Position numbers and translations under genes: made by a program. Positions 37,876-47,370 of a DNA stretch of 64,000 nucleotides are shown in pieces; the stretch's first letter is position 1, and each line of letters starts with the position of its first letter. The DNA lies in the NCBI RefSeq assembly GCF_003014655.1, contig NZ_PYAT01000004.1, positions 124,001 to 188,000 on the forward strand. Direction: 5' to 3'. The notes under the pieces are model-generated. The model was not told the origin of the DNA. It saw only the letters and a list, made by a program, of their open reading frames with translations, and did not search any database. This DNA is from Planomicrobium soli (GTDB taxonomy: Bacteria > Bacillota > Bacilli > Bacillales_A > Planococcaceae).

Positions 37876-40800
37876 GTGGGCAAAGTTGAACGGAATAAAT
37901 TGTTGAGTTGCTTGTTGCCGCTAGTATTGGTCTTATCCCTCTTATCACCGTTTTCAGTTTCAGCAGAAGAACCGAAAGGCAGCAATGAATTGCAGGCGGC
38001 TATTGAAGAACAAATGAAACTAGCGGCAAAAGGGCCGAGGCTCCACCAGGACTTGAAAGATCTGAGAGGCGACAAAAAAGTGGCGGTCATCGTCCATTTG
38101 GCAAAAAAGCCGGTCGCGCTTGAAGAAGGAATCCGCGCATCAAAGGGCCAGTCCCTGTCAGAAAAACAGGAAACCAGCATTAAGGCGCAAGTAGAAGCCC
38201 AGCAAACGGAAGTCCGCGCCGAGCTTAAAGCAAACAACATCTCTTATGAAGAAACGTATTCCTATACGACCGTTCTGAACGGCTTTTCAGCAACGGTAAA
38301 AGCTGCTGATCTGAGAAAAATGCTTGAAGTGCCAGGTGTCCAGTTTATCGAACCAGATCATGAGGTAAAAGCGCTGGCAGATGGAGGCCAGCCAGAAGCA
38401 GTGCAGGAAGCTGCCGCTGGGGCTGATCCCATACCGTCACTTTTAGGAGTGGATAAACTTTGGAACGAAGGCTTCCAAGGAGAAGGTGTCAAAGTGGCGG
38501 TACTCGATACTGGCATTGACCCGGATCACCCGGAATTCAAAGGCGTCTACAAAGGCGGGAAAAACTTTGTTAAATTTTCAGCCATGTATACAAAACCGCG
38601 TCCGGATGATGACCCTTCTGAAACAAAGCCGTCCGAACGGCCGAGCAATCTGCCTGAATTCAACGAATGGGGTATTCCGTATACTACGTACCACGGCACG
38701 CATGTATCGGGGACTATTGCCGCAATCGGGGCAAACTCTTTCGGCTTTAAAGGAATAGCGCCCAAAGTGGAACTGTATGCTTACCGGGTGATGGGGGCAT
38801 ACGGAACTGGCCAAGTATCGTGGGTCCTTGCCGGGATTGAAGAAGCCGCAGAGCAGGACATGGATGTCCTCAATTTGTCTCTTGGCTTCTACAATACTTC
38901 TGAATCCGAGAGTATGGCGTATGCCGTCAATAATGCAACACTCGCAGGAACCACTTCGGTCTTGGCGGCAGGAAATTTCGGCCCTTACCGGACATCGGTT
39001 GGCGCGCCGGCAACTTCACGCCTGGGCATTGCGGTCGGAAATACGACGCTTCCGGAAGAACGGCATTCAGCGACGGTCAATGCCGCAATCGGTGCGTACA
39101 AATTGACGCGTCCAGCCAACTTGATCGCTACGACATTCAACGAAGATCCGGCTGAACAATTGACCGGCGAGTATGAGCTCGTATCTGTTCCGGAAGCAGG
39201 ACAGGCGAGAGATTATGAAGGGATCGATGTTAAAGGAAAAGTGGCGGTGGTCGCTCACGGCCGCATCTTGACGGAAGAAAAAATCCGGATCGCCAAAGCG
39301 CAGGGCGCTGTTGCAGTATTGCTTCATAGTGTCAGAAGAGGCGAAGGGGCGCCTGGACCATCGGGCATCTTTGTCGGCGACTCTTTTGATTTTATTCCAG
39401 CGTTCGACTTGAACCAGGCGGACGGAGAAGCGCTCCGGGCGCAACTGAAAGATAACAAAGGCACAACAACTTTCAATGCTTTTAAAACGTCCAAGACGCC
39501 AGGCGATGAAGTGCATTTCACAAGCAGCCGAGGGCCAAGCACGCCGAATTTTGATATCAAGCCGGATGTAGTGGCCCCTGGTACGCGCGTTCTTTCAACC
39601 AAGCCAATGTATAAATCGGACCGGCCGGATGTTGATTACCGCAATGCCTATACGCGGGACTCCGGAACTTCCATGGCTGCGCCGCACGTCGCAGGAATAG
39701 CAGCATTACTCAAGCAAGCGCATCCGGACTGGACGCCGTTCGACATCAAAGTGGCTTTGTCGAACACCGCGAAAAAGCTGGATAAAGAAAAATTCGATGT
39801 ATTTTCCCAAGGAGCAGGGCGTGTCCAGGCACATCTTGCAGCCTACCCTGAAGCGCTCGCTTATGGTGAGGACCAGGCAGTCCAAAACCAGACAGGCACC
39901 TTGGTCGATAACCCGAAAGGAACCGTCACCTTTGGCAACCTTTCCTTAAAAGAAAAGAATTTATCAGTCACGAAGAAAATTCTTGTGAAAGACATCACAG
40001 GAAAAGGCGGCGACTACAAAGCGACAGTTGAAGTGACAAAAACATTCGGCGACGCCAAAGTGACGATTGATAAACCGGCATTCACTTTATCGGGCCAACA
40101 GGAACTGGTTGTCACCTTGAAAGCGTCCAAAAATCCGGAACAGTTATTTGAAGCTGAAGTTCTCGGTTATATCCACATCACCAAAGGCAATGTCCAGCTT
40201 TCCTTGCCATTTGCCGCGAACCTCAGCGGCATCCCGGTTGTGGAACTGCAAAACTTCACACTGTCGGAAACCGATTTGTCCCCGAATGGCGACGGAGTAA
40301 AAGATACGGGAACATTGGATTTCATCCTGACCGGTGATTTAGTCCGGTACGACATTGCGCTATTCAATATAGGGGCAACAGTGGGTGAAGGGGTTCCATC
40401 TTATGAAGAAATGGGATATCTGATGGAAGGAACGGAACTGAAAAAAGGGAAACACAGCTTGCCGATCGATGGCCAGTACCATCCTTGGAACGGAGATCCG
40501 AAAAAACGCATACCGGACGGCGTCTATGCCATCCAATTTAATGGCGAAGCCAAGCCGGACGTGCAATTCCCATATGTCTACGGAACTGCCATGCCGTTCT
40601 TTGTCAAAACGATCAAACCAGCCATTACCGGCTCCGTCTCGAACGGAACCGCAACAGGAACCGTCACGGACCGCTACTTGGAATACAATAAAAGCCTAAA
40701 ACTGTACGGCCTGGATTATGACTTGAACGACAAGCTCCACGCTACCTATATCATCACCCAAAACGGCCAAGCGGGAGAACCAGTACCATTCAATATAGAG

Positions 40801-40914
40801 CAAGACGGTTCTTTCTCCGTGCCGGTGGCGATGGATGATGCAATCGAGACCATAACCATTGCCGTAACAGACGCCGCAGGAAATAAAGGCGAAGCAGTCA
40901 TCTACCAAAAATAA
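37876..40914 (+). CDS. Secreted S8 serine peptidase (Vpr-like), active copy
   Basis: The protein has 1012 residues from a GTG at 37876, which AAGGAGG precedes by 8 nt; an in-frame ATG at 37825 has no such site and would spoil the signal peptide (LLPLVLVLSLLSPFSVSA). An I9-type propeptide follows (about 40-175, with VAVIVHLAKKP and VLNGFSATVKAADL). The catalytic residues are Asp211 (VLDTGID), His273 (YHGTHVSG), oxyanion Asn367 (AAGN) and Ser599 (SGTSMAAPHVAG). A PA domain is inserted at about 410-520. C-terminal Ig-like domains include ETDLSPNGDGVKD, a calcium-loop-like motif. It probably degrades extracellular protein. Its tandem neighbour at 41641 is a close paralogue with a damaged active site. 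Confidence 0.94.
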   Translation: MGKVERNKLLSCLLPLVLVLSLLSPFSVSAEEPKGSNELQAAIEEQMKLAAKGPRLHQDLKDLRGDKKVAVIVHLAKKPVALEEGIRASKGQSLSEKQETSIKAQVEAQQTEVRAELKANNISYEETYSYTTVLNGFSATVKAADLRKMLEVPGVQFIEPDHEVKALADGGQPEAVQEAAAGADPIPSLLGVDKLWNEGFQGEGVKVAVLDTGIDPDHPEFKGVYKGGKNFVKFSAMYTKPRPDDDPSETKPSERPSNLPEFNEWGIPYTTYHGTHVSGTIAAIGANSFGFKGIAPKVELYAYRVMGAYGTGQVSWVLAGIEEAAEQDMDVLNLSLGFYNTSESESMAYAVNNATLAGTTSVLAAGNFGPYRTSVGAPATSRLGIAVGNTTLPEERHSATVNAAIGAYKLTRPANLIATTFNEDPAEQLTGEYELVSVPEAGQARDYEGIDVKGKVAVVAHGRILTEEKIRIAKAQGAVAVLLHSVRRGEGAPGPSGIFVGDSFDFIPAFDLNQADGEALRAQLKDNKGTTTFNAFKTSKTPGDEVHFTSSRGPSTPNFDIKPDVVAPGTRVLSTKPMYKSDRPDVDYRNAYTRDSGTSMAAPHVAGIAALLKQAHPDWTPFDIKVALSNTAKKLDKEKFDVFSQGAGRVQAHLAAYPEALAYGEDQAVQNQTGTLVDNPKGTVTFGNLSLKEKNLSVTKKILVKDITGKGGDYKATVEVTKTFGDAKVTIDKPAFTLSGQQELVVTLKASKNPEQLFEAEVLGYIHITKGNVQLSLPFAANLSGIPVVELQNFTLSETDLSPNGDGVKDTGTLDFILTGDLVRYDIALFNIGATVGEGVPSYEEMGYLMEGTELKKGKHSLPIDGQYHPWNGDPKKRIPDGVYAIQFNGEAKPDVQFPYVYGTAMPFFVKTIKPAITGSVSNGTATGTVTDRYLEYNKSLKLYGLDYDLNDKLHATYIITQNGQAGEPVPFNIEQDGSFSVPVAMDDAIETITIAVTDAAGNKGEAVIYQK

Positions 40915-40919
40915 GCGGG

Positions 40920-40946
40920 GCGGGAGGAGTATTCCTCCCGCTTTTT
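40920..40946 (+). terminator. Rho-independent terminator
   Basis: GCGGGAGGA pairs perfectly with TCCTCCCGC around GTAT, followed by five T residues. Confidence 0.92.
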
Positions 40947-40984
40947 ATATTGCACTGCTGTTTAGAGGGAGATGGAAATTGGAG

Positions 40985-41435
40985 GGGAAGTTGGAACTTG
41001 AGGGTGGGAAGTTGTAACTCGAGAGCTGAAAGTTGGAACTCACTCAATGCAGCTAGAAAAAAGATTTATTTGAAAGCTTTTCGCCAAAGCGAAAAGCCCT
41101 TCAATCCAAAAGAAGGCATTCGCCTGCGCGAACGCCGAAAAGATCCAGCCCTTTTCAAAAAAAGTTGGAACTTAAAAGAAGAAAGTTGGAACTCGAAGGT
41201 GGAAAGTTGTAACTCGAGGGTGGAAAGTTGTAACTCGGATCGAAAATGTTGTAACTCACTCAAACCAGCTAGAAAAAAGATTTATTTGAAAGCTTTTCGC
41301 CAAAGCAAAAAGCCCTTCAACCCAAAAGAAGGCATTCGCCTGCGCGAATGCCGAAAAGATCCAGCCCTTTTCAAAGATAGTTGGAACTTAATAGAAGAAA
41401 GTTGCAACTCGCATCTAAAATTTTGGAACTCACTC
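40985..41435 (+). repeat. Family A array, locus 2, duplicated composite element
   Basis: Eleven cores occur in three blocks: 40989, 41010, 41031; 41163, 41184, 41205, 41226, 41247; 41379, 41400, 41421. Spacing within blocks is always 21 bp. Between blocks lie two copies, 216 bp apart, of a double hairpin: GCTTTTCGC/GCGAAAAGC (41076-41097 and 41292-41313) and GGCATTCGC/GCGAATGCC (41115-41136 and 41331-41352). The whole region stays open in one frame because both periods are multiples of three; no ribosome binding site supports a gene. Confidence 0.88.
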
Positions 41436-41640
41436 AACCGCGCAAGAAAAGACACATAGTCTAAAACGTTCTACGCTAGAAAAAAAACTCCCAATCCAAC
41501 TAGCAGCACATACATTTAAAGTTAATACTTTTATTTCACTTTAACGCAATAAAGTGATAAAAATATCAAATATATATGATAAAATTAGAATATTCAGACG
41601 TTCGGATTTCCATACATACCTTTTTAAGGAGGAGTTGGAA

Positions 41641-44600
41641 GTGAAAGGACGGGAAGCGAGCAAATTCTTCAGCAGCATCTTGCCAGTGGTGTTGGTCTTG
41701 TCATTCTTTTCACCATTTTCCTCATCAGCGGCAGCAGGCCAAGAGAGTGGAGTAAAAGAAAACCTCCAGCCTATTATGTCAGCCATTGAAGAACAAATGA
41801 AGCTAGCGGCCAGCAGACCTAGGCTTCACCAAGAGCTGCAAAACGTTTCCGGCGATGAAAAAGTGGCAGTTATCGTCCATTTGACCGAAAAGCCCGTTGC
41901 ATTTGAGGAAGGAATTCAAGCTTCGAAAGGCCAGACACTTTCACCGCAACAAGCAACTAACATAGAAGCGAATGTCAAAGCCCAACAAGCGAAAGTCAAA
42001 AGCGAGCTGCAGGAAAAAAACATTCTATATGAAGAAACTCATTCTTATTCCACTGTCCTGAACGGTTTTTCAGCTGTTGTCAAAGCAGAAGATATAAAGA
42101 AAATGCTCGAAGTGCCAACGATCCGAGCAATCGAACCGGATCAAACAATTCAAATAGCAGAAGGCGCAACCCAGTCGCAGGCAACTCCACAAGCAGCTAG
42201 CAGCACCATTTCCGTTCCAGAATTCTTGGGTGTCGATAAGCTTTGGGCAGAAGGGTTCCAAGGGGAAGGCGTCAAAGTGGCTGTTCTCGATACCGGCATC
42301 GACCCGGACCATCCGGAATTCAAAGGCGTTTACAAAGGTGGAAAAAACTTTGTCAAACATTCGTTCAGATATACAGAGCCCCGGGCGGACAACGACCCTT
42401 CTGAAACAAAACCGTCGGAACGGCCGAGCAACGTGCCTGAATTCGACGAAGATGGGAATCCGTTTGCGACATCGCACGGAACGCTTGTAGCAGGAACAAT
42501 TGCGGCTAACGGCGTTAACACTTTCGGCTTTAAAGGAATAGCTCCTAAAGTGGATTTGTATGCTTATCGTGTGGTAGGGGCATATGGGTTTGCTCAAGAG
42601 TCGTGGGTCCTTGCGGGAATAGAAGAAGCGGCAGAACAAGACATAGATATCATCAACTTATCTTATGAGTTTTTAAATTCTTCCGAGTCAAACAGTTTGT
42701 CTTATGCCATCAATAATGCGACTCTTGCTGGAACAATCGCAGTAATGGCAGGGGGGAGTGACGGACCATACCGCTCGACAATTGCGACTCCTGCGACTTC
42801 CCGGCTTGGCATTGCAGTCGGAAGTACGACACTTCCCGAAGAAAAGCATAGAGCAACTATAAATGCCAAAATCGGAGATTTCACATTCGAAAGAACTGCC
42901 AATCTAATGGCTGCGACGTTCAATGAAAGCCCTGCAGAGAAGTTAACCGGGCAATACGAACTTGTATCGATTCCTGAAGCGGGGCAGCCGAAGGATTATA
43001 AAGGCATCGACGCAACAGGGAAAGTGGTTGTTGTGGCCATGGGCCGGATTGCGCCAGAAGAAAAAATACGCGTTGCCAAAGAGCAAGGGGCAGTGGCTAT
43101 TTTCCTTCATAACGTGAAGAACGAAGAAAAGGCGCCGGAACCATCAGGCTTCTTTTTAGGAGAATCTTTTGATTGGATCCCAGCATTCGATTTGTCCCAA
43201 GCGGACGGGGAAGCGCTTCGTCCCCACTTGAAAGAGGGGAAAGGAACCGTCACATTCAGTGCTTTCCGAACAACAATGACAAAAGGTGATGAAGTGGATG
43301 AAACCAGTGCACAGGGACCGAGCTATCCGGATTACGATATCAAACCGGATGTTCTTGCCCCTGGCATGCAAATCCTATCGACAAAGCCGTTATACAAAAC
43401 GGATTTTCCAAATGCCGACTACAGCAAATCGTACAGACACGGCTCTGGAGCTGCCATGTCGGCGGCTCACGTGACCGGCATTGTGGCTTTGCTAAAACAA
43501 GCCCATCCGGACTGGACGCCGTTCGACATCAAAGTTGCCCTATCGAATACGGCGAAAAGGTTGGATAAACAGAAATACGATGTTTTTGCACAAGGCGCGG
43601 GACGTGTCCAAGCCTATGCTGCGGCCCATCCTGCAGTGCTGGCCTATGCCCAGGATAAAGCGGTGCAAAACGAAACAGGAGTGCTGGTCGATAATCCGAA
43701 AGGAACCATAACATTCGGTGAGCATTCGCTAAAAGAAAAGAACTTGTTTATCTCCAAAAAAATTCTAGTAAAAGATATTACAGGAGCAGGCGGAGAATAC
43801 AAAGCGACAATCGAAATGATAAAAACCTACGCGGATGCAAAAGTGACTGTCGACAAACCGACTTTCACCTTAACGGAGCAAGAGGAGTTAACAATCCAAT
43901 TGGCGGCTTCTAAAATGGAAGAAGCGGACCCTGAGGCTGAAGTTCTTGGCTATATCCATTTGGCAAAAGGCAATACGGTGATTTCCTTACCATTTGCGGC
44001 GGGCCTCGGAAAATTGGAAGAAAGAGACGTTGAACAAGTGGTTATATCCCAACCGGATTTGTCTCCGAATGGAGATAACGTGAAAGATGAAGGGGAATTA
44101 AGATTTACGTTAACGGGGGATGTCATCAATTTTGAGGTTGTCTTATATGACTTGACTGCTGAGTCTTATGAAGGACAAGCGCTTGCTACTGAAATCGGGT
44201 ACTTGTTTGAAGAGCCGGCTTTAAAGAAAGATAAATACAATTTACGGATGGACGGCACTTACAGACCATGGAACGGAGACCCGCGAACCACCATTCCAGA
44301 TGGCCTTTACGGCATTCAGTTTCTTGGAAGAAATACAGGTAGTGATGAAGGCCTTCCAGACCTGGTTGATTCTTTTTGGCCTTTCTTCGTCAAAACGTCC
44401 AAACCATTGATTACAGGGTCTGTTTCAGCAGGAACAGCAACTGGCAAAGTAATGGACAAATACCTGGACTTCAATAAAGAGTTGATCTCTTATGAAAAAG
44501 ATTTTGATTTGAACGAAAAGCTCCGCGCTACTTACACTATTACCCGAAACGGCCAAGAGGAAAAAGCGGTGCCATTCAACCTCGAGCAGGACGGTACCTT

Positions 44601-44700
44601 CTCCGTACCGGTGCCAACAGATGAGGCAATCGACACTATAAATGTTGAAATAACCGATGCCGCAGGAAATAAGGGCGAAGCAGTCATCTACCAGAAATAA
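41641..44700 (+). CDS. S8 peptidase paralogue with inactivated catalytic site (pseudoprotease)
   Basis: The protein has 1019 residues from a GTG behind AAGGAGG; the upstream block GGATTTCCATACATACC and the start region match the neighbour at 37876. Signal peptide, I9 propeptide, PA domain and C-terminal domains are all kept. Asp217 (VLDTGID) and His279 (SHGTLVAG) are present, but the nucleophile Ser is Ala605 (GSGAAMSAAHVTG in place of SGTSMAAPHV), and the oxyanion Asn is Ser373 (AGGSDG in place of AAGNFG). The frame is intact across 1019 codons, so selection seems to hold the fold. It may bind proteins or wall, act as a decoy, or help fold or inhibit its active twin. Without these residues peptidase activity is not expected. 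Confidence 0.92.
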   Translation: MKGREASKFFSSILPVVLVLSFFSPFSSSAAAGQESGVKENLQPIMSAIEEQMKLAASRPRLHQELQNVSGDEKVAVIVHLTEKPVAFEEGIQASKGQTLSPQQATNIEANVKAQQAKVKSELQEKNILYEETHSYSTVLNGFSAVVKAEDIKKMLEVPTIRAIEPDQTIQIAEGATQSQATPQAASSTISVPEFLGVDKLWAEGFQGEGVKVAVLDTGIDPDHPEFKGVYKGGKNFVKHSFRYTEPRADNDPSETKPSERPSNVPEFDEDGNPFATSHGTLVAGTIAANGVNTFGFKGIAPKVDLYAYRVVGAYGFAQESWVLAGIEEAAEQDIDIINLSYEFLNSSESNSLSYAINNATLAGTIAVMAGGSDGPYRSTIATPATSRLGIAVGSTTLPEEKHRATINAKIGDFTFERTANLMAATFNESPAEKLTGQYELVSIPEAGQPKDYKGIDATGKVVVVAMGRIAPEEKIRVAKEQGAVAIFLHNVKNEEKAPEPSGFFLGESFDWIPAFDLSQADGEALRPHLKEGKGTVTFSAFRTTMTKGDEVDETSAQGPSYPDYDIKPDVLAPGMQILSTKPLYKTDFPNADYSKSYRHGSGAAMSAAHVTGIVALLKQAHPDWTPFDIKVALSNTAKRLDKQKYDVFAQGAGRVQAYAAAHPAVLAYAQDKAVQNETGVLVDNPKGTITFGEHSLKEKNLFISKKILVKDITGAGGEYKATIEMIKTYADAKVTVDKPTFTLTEQEELTIQLAASKMEEADPEAEVLGYIHLAKGNTVISLPFAAGLGKLEERDVEQVVISQPDLSPNGDNVKDEGELRFTLTGDVINFEVVLYDLTAESYEGQALATEIGYLFEEPALKKDKYNLRMDGTYRPWNGDPRTTIPDGLYGIQFLGRNTGSDEGLPDLVDSFWPFFVKTSKPLITGSVSAGTATGKVMDKYLDFNKELISYEKDFDLNEKLRATYTITRNGQEEKAVPFNLEQDGTFSVPVPTDEAIDTINVEITDAAGNKGEAVIYQK

Positions 44701-44706
44701 AGGGAG

Positions 44707-44738
44707 CGGGAGGAAATATTTCTCCCGTTTTTTTATAT
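44707..44738 (+). terminator. Rho-independent terminator
   Basis: CGGGAGG and TCTCCCG pair around AAATATT, followed by seven T residues, matching the terminator of the first paralogue. Confidence 0.85.
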
Positions 44739-44798
44739 TTTCATTACATTGACTGCAGTTGGAAGTCTCCTTCAATCCATGCAAACTTAAAATCTAAC

Positions 44799-44849
44799 TA
44801 TTTCCCAGGAAATAAAATCTGACAATTCGAAAATCATTTCCCGGGAAAT
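44799..44849 (+). promoter_or_regulatory. Pair of ATTTCCCRGGAAAT palindromes
   Basis: TATTTCCCAGGAAATA (44799-44814) and the perfect palindrome ATTTCCCGGGAAAT (44836-44849) have centres 36 bp apart and share an AAAATC flank. They lie upstream of the nucleotidase promoter and look like a double operator. I do not recognise the regulator. Confidence 0.5.
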
Positions 44850-44882
44850 AGATTGTAAAAACTATTAAGAAAATACTTAATT

Positions 44883-44932
44883 ATTACATCTTTATTACAA
44901 AAAGCAATTATTCAATAAATTCTATATATAAT
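44883..44932 (+). promoter_or_regulatory. PhoP- or WalR-like box and promoter of the 5'-nucleotidase gene
   Basis: TTATTACA is repeated 11 bp apart (44881 and 44892). Read forward it resembles a PhoP box (TTWACA repeats); read in reverse it is a perfect WalR pattern TGTAAT-N5-TGTAAT. A -10 TATAAT lies at 44927-44932 without a good -35, as in activator-dependent promoters. Phosphate control would suit a nucleotidase. Confidence 0.5.
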
Positions 44933-44970
44933 AAAAGAGTTGGAAAAATCACTCTTAAGGAGATGGAATA

Positions 44971-46929
44971 ATGTCGATTCAGAAGAAAGCGGCGATGACA
45001 GCTTCAGCGTTGGTGCTTGCTGTAAGCGGTTTAGTAACGGTGGACACAACGGCACTTGCAACAAAAGGTGCGGCAGAAAACCCGGGTAAAGGTCTGGAAA
45101 AACAGGAAGTATCGCTTCGCATTCTCGGCACATCTGATTTGCACACGAATTTCGTAAACTATGATTATTACCAAGACAAAATTTCAAACAGCCTCGGACT
45201 AGCAAAAACAGGGGTTCTTATAAACCAAGCACGCACAGAAAACAAAAACACTTTGCTGTTTGACAACGGCGACTTGATCCAAGGCACGCCGCTTGGCGGC
45301 TATAAAGCGACCGTCGATAAACTGGAAGACGGTGAATTGCATCCGGCATATGCGGCACTCGAGTCATTGGACTTTGATGCAACAACTCTTGGAAACCATG
45401 AGTTCAACTTCGGCCTTGATTACTTGGATGAAACAATGGACGATGCTCCGTTCCCGGTATTGAACGCAAACGTCTACGATGCTGAAACGGGCAAGAACCG
45501 CTTTACCCCGTATACAGTTATCGATAAAGAAGTTGTCGATAAAAAAGGCAAAAAACAAACGATCCAAGTCGGCGTAATCGGTGTCGTTGCTCCACAGATC
45601 ATGAAATGGGACCGCGTGAACTTAGAAGGCAAAGTGGTCGCGAAAGATGCAGTGGAGTCCGTGAAGAAATTCCTTCCTGAAGTGAAAAAAGCGGGTGCTG
45701 ACGTAGTTGTTGTCCTTTCCCACTCAGGAATGGGCGATGAGGTTCATGAAGTTGGCGAAGAAAACATCACGTATCAGCTTACTGAAATTGAAGGAATCGA
45801 TGCCATCATCACTGGCCACAACCATGAAGTATTCCCAGGAGCATACAAAGACCTGCCGAATGTTGACCAAGAACAAGGCACGATCAACGGCACGCCAGTC
45901 GTTATGCCAGGGAAATTCGGCAGCCACTTGGGCGTCATTGATCTAACCCTGTTGCCAAAAGGAAAAGAATGGACAGTAGTTAAAGAAGAAGCGGAACTTC
46001 GCGCCATCGACACAAAGACCGACGTAGTGGCGAAAGAAGTTGTCGACGCTGTAAAAGAAGCACACGAAGCAACAATTGAATATGTCCGCCAACCGGTAGG
46101 CGAAACATCAGCTCCGATCAACAGCTACTTCTCATTAGTGAAAGACGATCCATCGGTCCAAATCGTCAATAACGCACAAAAATGGTTTGTTGAAGATAAA
46201 ATCGCAGGAACAGCTAACGCTGACTTGCCGCTATTGACAGCAGCAGCTCCATTCAAAGCGGGGTCACGCAACGGCGCTGAATACTACACAGACATCGCAG
46301 CAGGCAGCATCGCCATCAAAAACGTCGCCGACCTTTATGTTTTCGACAACACCCTTTTCGCTTTAAAAATGACAGGAGCGGATGTGAAAGAATGGCTTGA
46401 AATGTCCGCTGGTCAATTTAATCAAATCAATCCAAATGCAACAGGCGAACAAGCATTGATCAACAATGACTTCCGCACATACAACTTTGACGTAATCGAC
46501 GGCGTCACTTACGACATCGACGTAACCCAGCCGGCGAAATACGACAAAGACGGCAACTTGGTAAACGCATCAGCCGAACGAATCAAGAACCTTTCTTATA
46601 ACGGAACAGCGGTAGCGAACGATCAAGAATTCCTAGTCGTGACAAACAATTACCGCGCGAGCGGCAACTTCCCAGGCGTCCGCAACGCTAAGGAATCCAT
46701 TGACTTTGCTTACGAAAATCGCCAAGCGATCATGGACTACATGGTAGCAACGGGAACAATCAACCCGTCTGCTGACGGCAACTGGAACTTCGTTGCTATT
46801 GAAGGCAGCCCAACGCTCACGTTCGAAAGCTCACCAAAAGCCCAAAATGTGATCCCAGCAGACAGCGGCATCAAATACCTTGCACCAGCTGCAGAAGGCT
46901 TCGCTAAGTTCCAACTAGAAATTAAATAA
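44971..46929 (+). CDS. Secreted 5'-nucleotidase / 2',3'-cyclic phosphodiesterase (UshA/YfkN-like)
   Basis: This 652-residue enzyme removes phosphate from extracellular nucleotides. A signal peptide (1-30, ending ALATKG) precedes a calcineurin-like metallophosphatase domain (about 45-330) with the motifs SDLHTNF, DNGDLIQG, LGNHEFNFG, SHSGMGDE and GHNHEVFPG that bind two metals. The 5'-nucleotidase C-terminal domain (about 365-600) binds the base. AAGGAGA lies 8 nt before the ATG. No membrane or LPXTG anchor is seen, so it is released or held non-covalently. Its upstream region carries a candidate PhoP-like box and twin palindromes. It could feed phosphate and nucleosides to a cell that spends much phosphate on teichoic acid. 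Confidence 0.94.
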   Translation: MSIQKKAAMTASALVLAVSGLVTVDTTALATKGAAENPGKGLEKQEVSLRILGTSDLHTNFVNYDYYQDKISNSLGLAKTGVLINQARTENKNTLLFDNGDLIQGTPLGGYKATVDKLEDGELHPAYAALESLDFDATTLGNHEFNFGLDYLDETMDDAPFPVLNANVYDAETGKNRFTPYTVIDKEVVDKKGKKQTIQVGVIGVVAPQIMKWDRVNLEGKVVAKDAVESVKKFLPEVKKAGADVVVVLSHSGMGDEVHEVGEENITYQLTEIEGIDAIITGHNHEVFPGAYKDLPNVDQEQGTINGTPVVMPGKFGSHLGVIDLTLLPKGKEWTVVKEEAELRAIDTKTDVVAKEVVDAVKEAHEATIEYVRQPVGETSAPINSYFSLVKDDPSVQIVNNAQKWFVEDKIAGTANADLPLLTAAAPFKAGSRNGAEYYTDIAAGSIAIKNVADLYVFDNTLFALKMTGADVKEWLEMSAGQFNQINPNATGEQALINNDFRTYNFDVIDGVTYDIDVTQPAKYDKDGNLVNASAERIKNLSYNGTAVANDQEFLVVTNNYRASGNFPGVRNAKESIDFAYENRQAIMDYMVATGTINPSADGNWNFVAIEGSPTLTFESSPKAQNVIPADSGIKYLAPAAEGFAKFQLEIK

Positions 46930-46940
46930 GTATTATAGAA

Positions 46941-46977
46941 GAAAGCCATTCACTTTTGGAGTGAATGGCTTTTTTTG
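46941..46977 (+). terminator. Rho-independent terminator
   Basis: AAAGCCATTCAC pairs with GTGAATGGCTTT, followed by T residues. Confidence 0.9.
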
Positions 46978-46989
46978 TGGGGAGAGACG

Positions 46990-47310
46990 GGGGAGTTGGA
47001 ACTCGCCATGGCTAAGTTGTAACTCGAGGCAAGAAAGTTTTAACTCACTGCTCATAAGTTGGAACTCGGCCAAGAAAAGTTGTAACCCACATTCCAAGCG
47101 AGCAAAAAACTAATTTGAAAGCTTTCCGCCAATGGCGAAAAGCCCTACCCCAAAAAGAAGGCATTCGCAGCCGCGAATGCCGATCATCAAGCTAGCTCTC
47201 ACTTGGGGAAGTTGGAACTCGTCGGGGACAAGTTGTAACTCAAGACAAGAAAGTCGAAACTCGCTGCCCATAAGTTGGAACTCGCCCGGAAAAAGTCGCA
47301 ACTCACATAC
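46990..47310 (+). repeat. Family A array, locus 3, two blocks around a double hairpin
   Basis: Ten cores: 46994, 47015, 47036, 47057, 47078 and 47210, 47231, 47252, 47273, 47294, all 21 bp apart within a block. Most read AGTTGGAACTC or AGTTGTAACTC. Between the blocks are GCTTTCCGC/GGCGAAAAGC (47121-47143) and GGCATTCGC/GCGAATGCC (47160-47181). Confidence 0.88.
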
Positions 47311-47324
47311 AAGCTCCCGCCCAT

Positions 47325-47352
47325 AAAAAAAGCATTCGCCCAAGCGAATGCT
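47325..47352 (-). terminator. Terminator of the NERD gene, derived from the repeat hairpin
   Basis: AGCATTCGC and GCGAATGCT form a 9-bp stem that ends in T residues on the minus strand. The sequence is a variant of the hairpin in the family A elements. Confidence 0.7.
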
Positions 47353-47370
47353 AACAAAACAAAATATCAC

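Noticed and set aside
40950..41459. Open frame of 169 codons across family A locus 2 with repeated SWN/SCN peptides
   Set aside because: The repeats have 21-bp and 216-bp steps, both multiples of three, so any open frame stays open. There is no suitable ribosome binding site, and similar frames appear on both strands at the other loci.
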